Notes under the pieces: generated by a model
Told to the model about the DNA's origin: nothing
The model's input: only the letters and a program-made list of their open reading frames with translations
Databases searched by the model: none
Made by a program: the position numbers and the translations under genes
Assembly: GCA_964632485.1 (NCBI GenBank)
Contig: CAZWDO010000053.1
Location: 1-5,182 of the forward strand
Origin: CAZWDO01 sp964632485 [NCBI: uncultured bacterium]
Lineage (GTDB): Bacteria > JAGOEH01
Direction of reading: 5' to 3'
DNA length: 5,182 nucleotides
In this document: positions 1 through 5,182 of the stretch, one piece after another
Layout: each line of letters starts with the position of its first letter
Numbering within the stretch: the first letter of the stretch is position 1

Positions 1-107
1 TGGCTTAAATCAATCTGTTCGTATAGTTGCGGAAACAGCAACTGCAAAAATTCTGACATATTGGCATCAATCACCGATTTCCACAATTCATCAAACGGTA
101 TGCGCAT
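1..107 (-). CDS. N-terminus of a possible PD-(D/E)XK / Rpn-like nuclease-family protein (partial, runs off left edge)
   Basis: An ATG at 107-105 opens a frame of 35 complete codons that stays open to the window edge, beginning MRIPFDELWKSVID and continuing with SEFLQLLFPQLYEQIDLS. The start is well supported: a full AGGAGG (minus strand, 118-113) lies 5 nt upstream, and a promoter-like element lies before that. The pattern 'PFD..WK......F...LFP......IDLS' resembles the opening of cytosolic PD-(D/E)XK family proteins (Rpn/DUF4351-like, often annotated as transposase or hypothetical), in which a helix ending in F-P precedes a 'hDhs' segment. The catalytic D...D/ExK residues would lie beyond the window, so the family call rests on a short stretch of similarity recalled from memory. 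There is no signal peptide, so the product is probably cytoplasmic. It looks like a separate transcription unit from the decayed gene upstream. Real gene start: fairly sure. Family: tentative. Confidence 0.6.
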   Translation of the reverse strand, partial: MRIPFDELWKSVIDANMSEFLQLLFPQLYEQIDLS

Positions 108-120
108 ACTCGCCTCCTCG

Positions 121-304
121 TTAATCAAAATATAATCCCAATATTTTAAAAATCAAGTCTTTTTTTTATCGCCTGACTGAAATAACCATCCAAATGGCGA
201 CTGCATCATCATTTATCACATGAATTGATTAACGCCAAACTTCTCCCCCCTTCATTATTTTTCGCGCATCTATACGCAAAATACCCGTTTCGATATTAAA
301 TCAA
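121..304. other. AT-rich intergenic region
   Basis: This gap of about 180 bp lies between the decayed secreted-protein gene (ends at 305) and the partial gene starting at 107. Apart from the promoter-like element at 129-167 I see no reading frame with a ribosome binding site, no convincing terminator hairpin and no clear repeat. Confidence 0.4.
129..167 (-). promoter_or_regulatory. Sigma70-like promoter with A-tract before the gene starting at 107
   Basis: Read on the minus strand: a run of eight A (167-160), then TTGATT (156-151) as a -35 candidate, a 16-nt spacer, then TATATT (134-129) as a -10 candidate. Transcription would begin near 123-122, leaving a leader of about 15 nt that contains the AGGAGG at 118-113. 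The A-tract just upstream of the -35 box resembles an UP element. The match is by eye in an AT-rich stretch. Together with the strong Shine-Dalgarno it suggests independent expression of the downstream gene. Confidence 0.4.
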
Positions 305-517
305 TCATCTAATTTCAAAGTGTTGGGCAGATGTGAAAGTCAAGTGGAAATCCGTGTAGGTCACGCCTTCCCCGACAGTTTTGGTCGCGACCTCCAGCTC
401 ATTTTTTTGAAATTTCAGCGAATGTTCCAGTTACGCATGGCCCATGCCGTGAAACCCGAGCAGCAGCAGCCAGCCGAGCAGGACGGTTCTCAATCCTTTG
501 CCGAGTGTATAAAACAT
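305..517 (-). pseudogene. Remnant of a secreted protein: signal peptide, in-frame stop, then a short mature fragment
   Basis: An ATG at 517-515 sits 6 nt behind a strong GAGGAG (minus strand, 529-524). It encodes a textbook signal peptide of 28 residues: basic n-region MFYTLGKGLR, hydrophobic core VLLGWLLLLGF, and an end GMGHA suited to signal peptidase I. A TAA at 433-431 falls exactly after that Ala. The same frame then continues for 41 sense codons (LEHSLKFQKNELEVATKTVG, then EGVTYTDFHL) to a TGA at 307-305. This second part reads like the start of a mature exported protein. The 'K.EL.V.TK..G.GVTYT..HL' pattern faintly recalls the propeptide start of C25 gingipain-like peptidases, but it is too short to assign. 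Most likely a large secreted-protein gene acquired a nonsense codon and lost almost all of its body. Alternatively the 28-residue peptide could be a genuine small ORF. Decay is strongly suggested; identity is not known. Confidence 0.55.
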
Positions 518-547
518 AATATTCTCCTCATAGCCGTTGGAGGACAT

Positions 548-661
548 GAAGGATGGCTGCGGCCGATGCGGCCCGCGCCGCTCGTCGCTTGACGCAGCAT
601 TGCACCGGCGCGCGTATCGACAGGACAGTCAGCTTTCAGCCTTCGATCATCGGCATCCTTC
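548..661 (-). promoter_or_regulatory. Candidate structured RNA leader with three-way-junction architecture
   Basis: On the minus-strand transcript the arms nest. Outer stem P1a pairs 654-661 with 548-555 (8 bp, GAAGGATG/CATCCTTC). P1b pairs 648-653 with 563-568 (6 bp), leaving a 7-nt bulge at 556-562. Inside are two side-by-side stems: P3 pairs 643-647 with 616-620, with 640-642/622-624 stacked inside; P2 pairs 606-612 with 574-580 (7 bp, CGCGCCG/CGGCGCG) and has a small CGTC/GACG hairpin (591-594/583-586) in its loop. The element ends 30 nt before the ATG at 517 and just ahead of its GAGGAG. It matches no riboswitch consensus I know. The region is GC-rich, so chance pairing is a real possibility. 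Confidence 0.35.
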
Positions 662-677
662 CGTCTTACAGAGTTGT

Positions 678-721
678 CTCGTTTCATGCGGCCAGATTGA
701 CCGGCTTGAGCATAGAACGAG
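678..721 (-). terminator. Stem-loop just after the sorting-domain stop codon (terminator-like, no T-tract)
   Basis: Minus-strand pairing: CTCGTT (721-716) with AACGAG (683-678), ATGC (713-710) with GCAT (689-686), and GCCGG (705-701) with CTGGC (695-691), closing a TCAAT loop. The innermost stem needs a G-U wobble that forms only in the minus-strand RNA. The hairpin starts 8 nt after the stop codon at 732-730, where a transcript-ending structure would be expected. No run of T follows, so it is not a classical intrinsic terminator and may instead protect a 3' end. Confidence 0.35.
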
Positions 722-729
722 CTCTATTT

Positions 730-1982
730 CTATTTGATGATCATGATCTTCCCGCTGTGAGCATGATGCCGGTTCCATTTTACCTGATAGAGATATATTC
801 CGGTTGAAATGGAATTTGATAACTTATTGCGGCCATCCCAACGCAATTCGAATTGGCCGGCATCGTTCACTGCCATGGATAACTCTTTTTGGCGCCTGCC
901 GAGCAAATCATAGATCACTATTTCCACCATGCCCGGTCGAGACGATGCGCATTGGAAACGGACATCCCCCAGGCAAATAAGTTATTTGTACTGGATGCCC
1001 AGCGAGCCAGCCACAAATGTGATATCCAGATATCCCAGCCGTCGGGCGATGGTTCCAAATCAATACAGATAGGTATGTATTGAGTGGTGGATTGGACGTT
1101 TTGGCTGTTCAGTATAGTGGATTTTAATTTTCGCGGATGCCCCTTTCCTTCCCGAATTCTGCCAGATGTCTGCGACTCGTTTGCTATCCATGGATCAGGA
1201 CCGATAAAAACCAATGTGTCTTCCCAATGATAGCCCGCGGCGATCAAATCATCAACAGTCAGCCAAATGGTGCTGTCTTTCGCTATTAATAGATCAGGCA
1301 ACACATAACTATCTTCTAATGCATATTTATTTCCATTCAATATTAATGTATAATACGCACTGTCGAGCGCGATCCGGAGGGCAATCTTTTCGCGATCGCT
1401 ATCCCGGATATGGACGAGACATTCAAAGGCATTATCGCTCAGATATGTTCCCTGGCCGATTGTATCGGGAATCATGGAGATATGCGTGTACCAGCCATTA
1501 TCATTTCCGGCCGAAGCGCAAATTACGCGCCCCTGTCGGGCCTCAAGCAGATAGCGGAGGGCCCGTTCCTCGGGATTACTTCCCGAGCCGACGGGACCGG
1601 TAATCCCCAGCGGCAGATTGACGACGCAGGGTTTGCCGAGACTGTCGGCGAGCGTAAACATATAATTCACAGCAATGAATGGCGTGCCTAGCCGTATCGA
1701 TTTTACTCCGGGATGGCGAGAAAGCGCTTCCAGTCGATTGGCAGGTTTTATCTGAATCGTGATCAGTTCATGAAGCCGCGTATTGATCGCGCCTCCCAGC
1801 GAATAAACATAGTTTATTACCTGTTCGATCCTGTCCGTTTCACATTCCACCAGCGCTTTTATTGTAGTGAACGAGTCCGTGGGCGGCACGGACATTCGTT
1901 TCTCCGATTTCATCATTTGCGATTGTTGTTCAATCATTGACGCCTGACGTTGCTCCAGTGATATGCCCTGCTTTTTACAGTT
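730..1982 (-). pseudogene. Decayed secreted subtilisin-like (S8) serine protease with FlgD/T9SS-type C-terminal domain
   Basis: Open from after a TAA at 1985-1983; the first ATG is at 1937 (339 codons to a stop at 918). No signal peptide or good ribosome site exists, so the 5' end is probably missing. From that Met, residues 22-86 read like an S8 propeptide (ECETDRIEQV, then LEALSRHPGVKSI). At about residue 87 the frame jumps straight to 'AVNYMF.LADSLGKPCVVNLPLG' (89-111) and GRVICASAGNDNG (136-148), the oxyanion-Asn region. The DTG and HGTH segments that should lie between are absent. An insert follows (about 150-304, ending GWDIW), after which homology shifts to another frame near 1025 (TFVAGSLGIQYK), meets TAA at 984-982, and resumes as RFQCASSRPGMVEIVIYDLL through STGIYLYQVKW to GKIMIIK, ending at 730. 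The sorting domain is clear, but the GTSMA.P Ser segment is also missing. All three catalytic residues are gone, so this cannot be an active protease. It lies 9 bp behind the receptor gene. Confidence 0.8.
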
Positions 1983-1991
1983 TTAAAAAAA

Positions 1992-4289
1992 TTAAAAGTT
2001 ATAATCCACGGTCACATTGACGGTACGCTGCAGCAAATGATTATTCATGGGCAACATGAATTGACTGTTATCATAAACATATTCCCGGGTGGGAATGTTC
2101 TGGCGATCGTAAATATTCAAAATCTGTAATGATAAAATCAATTGGCGATCATGGGAAAAAGTGAATTCCCGGAGAATGCCGACATCGAGGTTAAAATAAA
2201 AAGGCAATTCTCCCCAATAAACACGCGAAGTCGAGTAGTATTTATCCGCTTTGTGATAATTCGGGAATCCGCTGCCGACCACAAATTTCAGCGAGGTTTT
2301 CCATTCGGGAAAATATCTCATCTGGTCCTGGGCGAAAATCGTCAGGGTATGAGTTTGCGCCGTAGGACGCGGGATATAACCCTTGCCGTCCCCTTTTACA
2401 TTCTCCCGGGAAATCAAATAACTGTAGGTGATCCATGAATAGAGATTAGCCACCAGATTGCCGCCCATGTAGCAATCCAGGCCGCAGCCATAACCCCGCG
2501 CGTCATTCCGGCCGCTGTAAACCAGTTGCAGATCGTCTATGTAGTAGGAAATCAGATGATATAAATCCTTGTAGTAAGCCTCGATCTTAAAGATGCGACG
2601 GGTCTTGTCGAGATGTTTGATTCCCGCCACATATTCGACCGATCTCTGCGATTTTAAGCGGCGCAGGTTGTCGAAAGCGAACGGCAAGCCCGCCTGCTTG
2701 TATTCCGGCGGCTGGGCGATCAGGCCGATGCCCGCGTAGGTGGCGGTTACCGGAGTCCATTGATAATGCAGTTTTACCCGGGGCATTACCAGCATTTCAT
2801 CATTTACGCCAGAGTGACAGGCGCGGATTCCGGCTTTAAACCAGCTAATCGGGCTGATATTCCAGCGGTAACTCGCGAAAGCCGCCGCTTTATGCCAGTC
2901 ATAGCCTTTTCGTTCATCCAGTTCATGGATCGTCTCTGAAAGTCCCTCATGCGTTATCGTTTTGAACTCGGCAAGGGTATCCCTGACCAGGAGCCATTCC
3001 CACTCGATCCCGACATGGACGCGGTTGTCCGCCTCGAATTGAAGTTTGTAATTGTACAGATCCGCTTGATAATCATCATAAAGATATTCATAGGAATACA
3101 TCAGAGTATCGTTATCATGTTTCCAAATACCATAGTCAAATTGATAATATTCCTTGAATACAGCGGTTTTTATTTGGTTTTTATTACACTCAATCTGTCG
3201 ATTGAAGGCGGTGAATTGACGGACAAAAATATTTTCACCCAGTTTCAAGCTCGTCTTGAGGGCATAGAGATACGTGTTGAAATCGGCACGTTCCTGACCC
3301 ATATAATCAAAATAATAAGCTTGACACATTTTAGGTTTCAATCTTTTATACGAAGGCAATAGATCAAATTGCTTAACATTTTGAATCGTCAAACCCTGGA
3401 AAGTGAGTCGGGAATTTAAATGCCAGGTAAACGCGACCTGCGCGTCATAGAAACGCGGCGAATAATCGCCCTTCAGATCATGAGTCCGATAAAACCAGGA
3501 AAGTCCCGCATACCTCATCCCCACGACCACTTGCAGCGTGGGAGTCAGTTGAGTATTGAAAGCCAGATTGAAATCAAGCAGACTGGCATGGATATCCAGT
3601 GAAAAGCGTTCACTATTCTCCTGGAAATATTCCACCTCGTTGACCGAGGAAAGTTTGTCGTTATGATAAACTTCCAGTCCGCCGGTATAGAGCAGATAAT
3701 CCTTGAGCATGGATGGATTGGCCAGACCGACATTTTCATGCATGGCCTTGCGGATCGTAACGGGATGGAAAACCTCGATACCATTTATGTAAAACAGGTT
3801 TTCGTCGAAATTGCCGCCATGGACATTATAGCGGTTGCTCATTTCGTTATTGGAAGTGACGCCGGGCAGGATTTTGATTGTCTGGTAGATGGAGTTGAAC
3901 ATGAAGGGCATACGATTTTGAATTTTCTTCTCAATCACGTAGTTGAACGGCTGGACCGACGCATTGACCTGGGCGATCACGGAGACTGTATCGAGAGAAA
4001 TTGAGCGGGTGGATAATAGTATTGTCATGGAAGTTGCCTTAACTTCGAGTATCGTATCCTGATATGCAATGTGGGATACGCGGAGTTTTGTATTCATTGG
4101 TATTTTTTCCAGGACAAAATTACCCGCGCTGTCCGTGGTAGTCCCCTTTAACTTATAAAGTGATAAAATATTGACCCGCGCGATAGGTTCGCCGCTGGAC
4201 TGATCCCGGATCACCCCGGTAACTGTGCGGGCCAATAAGATCGTGGAAAATAAAAATATTATTATGATTACTTGCAGTTTACTTTGCAT
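1992..4289 (-). CDS. TonB-dependent receptor-like outer-membrane protein with carboxypeptidase-regulatory-like domain
   Basis: An intact gene of 765 residues from the ATG at 4289. A signal peptide (about 1-20, MQSKLQVIIIIFLFSTILLA) is followed by a CarboxypepD_reg-like beta-sandwich (about 22-95: TVTGVIRDQSSGEPIARVNI, then GTTTDSAGNFVLEKIP). A TonB-box-like LDTVSVIA (about 99-106) comes next. A plug domain follows, with YQTIKILPGV (135-144) and 'NVHGGNFDENLFYINGIEV' (155-173). The remainder (about 225-765) alternates polar and aromatic residues as transmembrane beta-strands do, includes RVKLHYQW and a PPEYKQAG stretch typical of these barrels, and ends in VTVDYNF, an aromatic C-terminus suited to BAM insertion. 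Such proteins sit in the outer membrane and import or bind a ligand using TonB-ExbBD energy. The substrate cannot be told; no SusD partner lies beside it, so a glycan SusC/SusD pair is unlikely within this window. I saw no internal stop. It is the only full-length large gene here. Confidence 0.88.
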   Translation of the reverse strand: MQSKLQVIIIIFLFSTILLARTVTGVIRDQSSGEPIARVNILSLYKLKGTTTDSAGNFVLEKIPMNTKLRVSHIAYQDTILEVKATSMTILLSTRSISLDTVSVIAQVNASVQPFNYVIEKKIQNRMPFMFNSIYQTIKILPGVTSNNEMSNRYNVHGGNFDENLFYINGIEVFHPVTIRKAMHENVGLANPSMLKDYLLYTGGLEVYHNDKLSSVNEVEYFQENSERFSLDIHASLLDFNLAFNTQLTPTLQVVVGMRYAGLSWFYRTHDLKGDYSPRFYDAQVAFTWHLNSRLTFQGLTIQNVKQFDLLPSYKRLKPKMCQAYYFDYMGQERADFNTYLYALKTSLKLGENIFVRQFTAFNRQIECNKNQIKTAVFKEYYQFDYGIWKHDNDTLMYSYEYLYDDYQADLYNYKLQFEADNRVHVGIEWEWLLVRDTLAEFKTITHEGLSETIHELDERKGYDWHKAAAFASYRWNISPISWFKAGIRACHSGVNDEMLVMPRVKLHYQWTPVTATYAGIGLIAQPPEYKQAGLPFAFDNLRRLKSQRSVEYVAGIKHLDKTRRIFKIEAYYKDLYHLISYYIDDLQLVYSGRNDARGYGCGLDCYMGGNLVANLYSWITYSYLISRENVKGDGKGYIPRPTAQTHTLTIFAQDQMRYFPEWKTSLKFVVGSGFPNYHKADKYYSTSRVYWGELPFYFNLDVGILREFTFSHDRQLILSLQILNIYDRQNIPTREYVYDNSQFMLPMNNHLLQRTVNVTVDYNF

Positions 4290-4292
4290 AAA

Positions 4293-4299
4293 CACCTTT
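4293..4299 (-). promoter_or_regulatory. Ribosome binding site that sets the receptor start at 4289
   Basis: Minus-strand AAAGGTG lies 3 nt before the ATG at 4289-4287 (5 nt from the AGG core). A longer frame would begin with GTG at 4295-4293, but that codon is part of the Shine-Dalgarno itself, so the ATG two codons later is preferred. The signal peptide is unaffected by this choice. Confidence 0.6.
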
Positions 4300-4347
4300 A
4301 TACGGGATTTATTTTGTTTGAATACTTAACAAAGTCAAACGAACAAT

Positions 4348-4374
4348 CAAAGATACAATGATAGAAGATTGTAT
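4348..4374 (-). promoter_or_regulatory. Promoter-like TAnnTTTG element overlapped by a 7-bp inverted repeat
   Basis: In the 98-bp gap before the receptor gene, the minus strand carries TATCTTTG (4355-4348), a match to the Bacteroidetes -7 consensus TAnnTTTG. A good -33 TTTG is not present at the expected distance; the nearest candidate is TTATG. A perfect inverted repeat, ATACAAT (4353-4359) and ATTGTAT (4368-4374) with an 8-nt spacer, overlaps the -7 element by three bases. This is the placement expected for an operator, but no regulator is visible nearby. The predicted leader would be about 50 nt. Confidence 0.35.
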
Positions 4375-4393
4375 TCATAACTTAATGCCGGAA

Positions 4394-4819
4394 TCATTTA
4401 ATTAACTTTGAACTATCTTCAATCACTATAGTGATATTGCTAATTGACATATAATCTTCATAATCCTTGATTCGTAAAAGAATAGTATAGATGCCTGGAT
4501 TATTATAAATATGTTTTACTTTGATAAAATTATTTTGAATTTGGTTAAAATTCGTCGAATCCCATTCAAATGTTGTATCAACAATATCAAGGCTTAACGA
4601 TTTTATACCATTATAGGTTATGAATCCACCCAAAAATTCTATTTCCTGTCCAACAAACAAGGTATCATTATGTTGAGGATTGAATATATAGGTTCTAGGA
4701 TATGAAACAAGAAATGTAATTTGTTTGTCGCATGTTTCTTTGCTGCAATAAAAGAATATTAAGATAGCAGGAATTAATAAATACAATCCAAAGTGTATTG
4801 TTTTAAGTAATTTTAGCAT
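4394..4819 (-). CDS. Small PKD-like lipoprotein
   Basis: A 141-residue protein from the ATG at 4819, behind AGGAAA (minus strand, 4830-4825). It begins MLKLLKTIHF with a hydrophobic stretch LLIPAILIFFYC that ends at Cys25, so it is probably lipidated and anchored in a membrane; the lipobox FFYC is loose compared with the LAGC consensus. Residues about 55-135 look like a single PKD (polycystic kidney disease) beta-sandwich: FVGQEIEFLGG, then TFEWDS (84-89), then the signature-like KHIYNNPGIYTILLRIKD (102-119), ending ISNITIVIED. PKD domains usually mediate protein or carbohydrate contacts outside the cell. The codons are markedly AT-rich compared with the receptor gene. It precedes the receptor by 98 bp on the same strand, but the promoter-like motif between them argues that they need not be one operon. 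No catalytic domain is present. A longer frame reaching 4891 exists, but it reads through the terminator stem and is not used. Confidence 0.72.
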   Translation of the reverse strand: MLKLLKTIHFGLYLLIPAILIFFYCSKETCDKQITFLVSYPRTYIFNPQHNDTLFVGQEIEFLGGFITYNGIKSLSLDIVDTTFEWDSTNFNQIQNNFIKVKHIYNNPGIYTILLRIKDYEDYMSISNITIVIEDSSKLIK

Positions 4820-4824
4820 TGTTA

Positions 4825-4830
4825 TTTCCT
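4825..4830 (-). promoter_or_regulatory. Ribosome binding site that sets the PKD lipoprotein start
   Basis: Minus-strand AGGAAA with 5 nt to the ATG at 4819 (7 nt from the AGGA core). It selects this Met over the one at 4891, which would put 24 charged, Cys-rich residues before the hydrophobic signal and would be encoded across a terminator hairpin. Confidence 0.65.
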
Positions 4831-4845
4831 TTCTGTAATGTAAAA

Positions 4846-4881
4846 GACAGCATAATCTTGACGATTTAAGTTTATGCTGTC
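4846..4881 (-). terminator. Intrinsic terminator after the partial upstream gene
   Basis: Perfect 10-bp inverted repeat: minus-strand GACAGCATAA (4881-4872) pairs with TTATGCTGTC (4855-4846). Inside it, one mismatch and three more pairs (CTT/AAG) close an 8-nt loop. On the minus strand it is followed at once by TTTT (4845-4842). It begins 24 nt after the stop codon at 4908-4906. The T-tract lies only on the minus-strand side, giving the direction. The run of four T is short, so termination may be partial. Confidence 0.7.
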
Positions 4882-4905
4882 CGCTATTCAAAGTAGTTTT
4901 AATAG

Positions 4906-5182
4906 TTAATTAATAACTGTAAGATCATTCGTAAGCGCTTTTTTAATTTCAAAATATTCCATGTGTCCATTTTTTAAATATAATAAACCATAATCAACTC
5001 TAATAACATATAACCCACTTGGTATAAGCGCTCCACTTGGATATCTACAATTCCACATTTCAAATTCAAAAACTTCATTAATCAGTTCGGGGAATTTATG
5101 AACAATAGTTTCTTTAACTAATTGACTATTAACCCAACTTTCGTATTTTAGAAAAAATAGGATTGAATAGCAATTACTTACC
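4906..5182 (-). CDS. C-terminal part of an unrecognised protein (5' end outside window)
   Basis: An open frame enters from the right edge and runs 91 codons to a TAA at 4908-4906. It contains CYSILFFLKYESWVNSQLVK, then FPELINEVFEFEMW, then 'YPSGALIPSGLYVIRVDYG', and ends KKALTNDLTVIN. The 'G.LIPSGLY.IRV' pattern recalls the end of beta-sandwich extracellular domains, but the residues after it (LLYLKNGHMEYFEIKKAL) do not follow the sorting-domain pattern, so I do not assign a family. Support for coding comes from the unbroken frame in very AT-rich DNA (4921-4980 is 15/60 G+C by hand count), the well-placed terminator 24 nt downstream, and the same orientation as its neighbours. The PKD lipoprotein begins 86 bp downstream. 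No start codon can be judged from this window. Confidence 0.55.
   Translation of the reverse strand, partial: VSNCYSILFFLKYESWVNSQLVKETIVHKFPELINEVFEFEMWNCRYPSGALIPSGLYVIRVDYGLLYLKNGHMEYFEIKKALTNDLTVIN

Noticed and set aside
630-661. Hammerhead-ribozyme-like core near CCGATGA...CTGAAAG
   Set aside because: The conserved CUGAUGA and GAAA positions do not fit with the required stems; the three-way shape alone is not enough.
490-687. 65-codon minus-strand frame beginning MKRDNSVRRKDADDRR
   Set aside because: It overlaps the start of the signal-peptide ORF in another frame, lacks a ribosome site, has a composition unlike a folded protein, and coincides with the structured leader.
320-807. Plus-strand frames of 66-90 codons between 320 and 807
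   Set aside because: They are antisense to the signal-peptide remnant, the leader and the sorting domain, with no Shine-Dalgarno and no recognisable motifs.
730-1937. Active S8 protease
   Set aside because: No DTG, HGTH or GTSMA.P segment occurs in any frame of the region; only the oxyanion Asn region remains.
1214-1940. Plus-strand open frames at 1214-1603, 1410-1691 and 1713-1940
   Set aside because: They lie opposite the subtilase remnant, have no ribosome sites, and their translations are rich in Arg, His and Ser with no family resemblance; they mirror minus-strand coding.
1981-1994. T-rich stretch right after the receptor stop as an intrinsic terminator
   Set aside because: Seven T follow the stop, but the only pairing is an AT-only TTTTAA/TTAAAA stem; no GC-containing hairpin precedes the T-tract.
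4820-4891. Longer N-terminus for the PKD lipoprotein (Met at 4891)
   Set aside because: The added 24 residues are encoded across the terminator stem-loop, precede a good internal ribosome site, and would bury the signal sequence.
1-5182. CRISPR array, tRNA, insertion-sequence ends or long tandem repeats
   Set aside because: Reading both strands I saw no spaced direct repeats, no cloverleaf with a GTTCRA arm and no terminal repeats with a transposase; only short repeats such as GCGGCC-GAT-GCGGCC at 559-573.

Overview
The window looks like part of a Gram-negative bacterial chromosome from the FCB superphylum. Evidence for this is a TonB-dependent outer-membrane receptor with an N-terminal carboxypeptidase-regulatory-like domain, a FlgD/T9SS-type C-terminal sorting domain, a PKD-type lipoprotein, and a TAnnTTTG promoter-like element. 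The strong purine-rich Shine-Dalgarno sites are less typical of core Bacteroidetes, so a relative such as Calditrichota, KSB1 or Ignavibacteria is a reasonable guess. This placement is inference; no marker gene is present. Every gene I can support lies on the minus strand, so transcription runs from the high to the low coordinates.

Layout in transcription order. At 5182-4906 is the AT-rich C-terminal end of an unrecognised protein, closed by a stem-loop terminator at 4881-4846. At 4819-4394 is a small PKD-like lipoprotein. A 98-bp gap holds an inverted repeat overlapping a promoter-like motif. At 4289-1992 is an intact outer-membrane TonB-dependent receptor-like protein of about 765 residues, the best-supported gene here. 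Directly behind it, at 1982-730, is a broken secreted subtilisin-like (S8) protease. It keeps a propeptide-like region, the oxyanion Asn region, a post-Asn insert and a sorting domain, but has lost the segments carrying Asp, His and Ser, and also has a frameshift and a stop. After a stem-loop at 721-678 comes a GC-rich leader that folds on paper into a three-way junction (661-548). It sits just before a second broken secreted-protein gene (517-305), of which only a signal peptide, an immediate stop and about 40 further residues remain. Finally, behind a clean promoter and a consensus AGGAGG, a new gene starts at 107 and runs off the left edge; its N-terminus resembles PD-(D/E)XK/Rpn-like proteins.

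The window therefore joins one working outer-membrane receptor to two decayed exported proteins and several small genes. I see no complete pathway, no CRISPR array, no tRNA or rRNA, and no recognisable transposase or insertion-sequence end. Base composition changes sharply: 541-600 is 41/60 G+C by hand count and 4921-4980 is 15/60, which suggests a mosaic origin. The most interesting features are the triad-less subtilase and the structured leader before the signal-peptide remnant.
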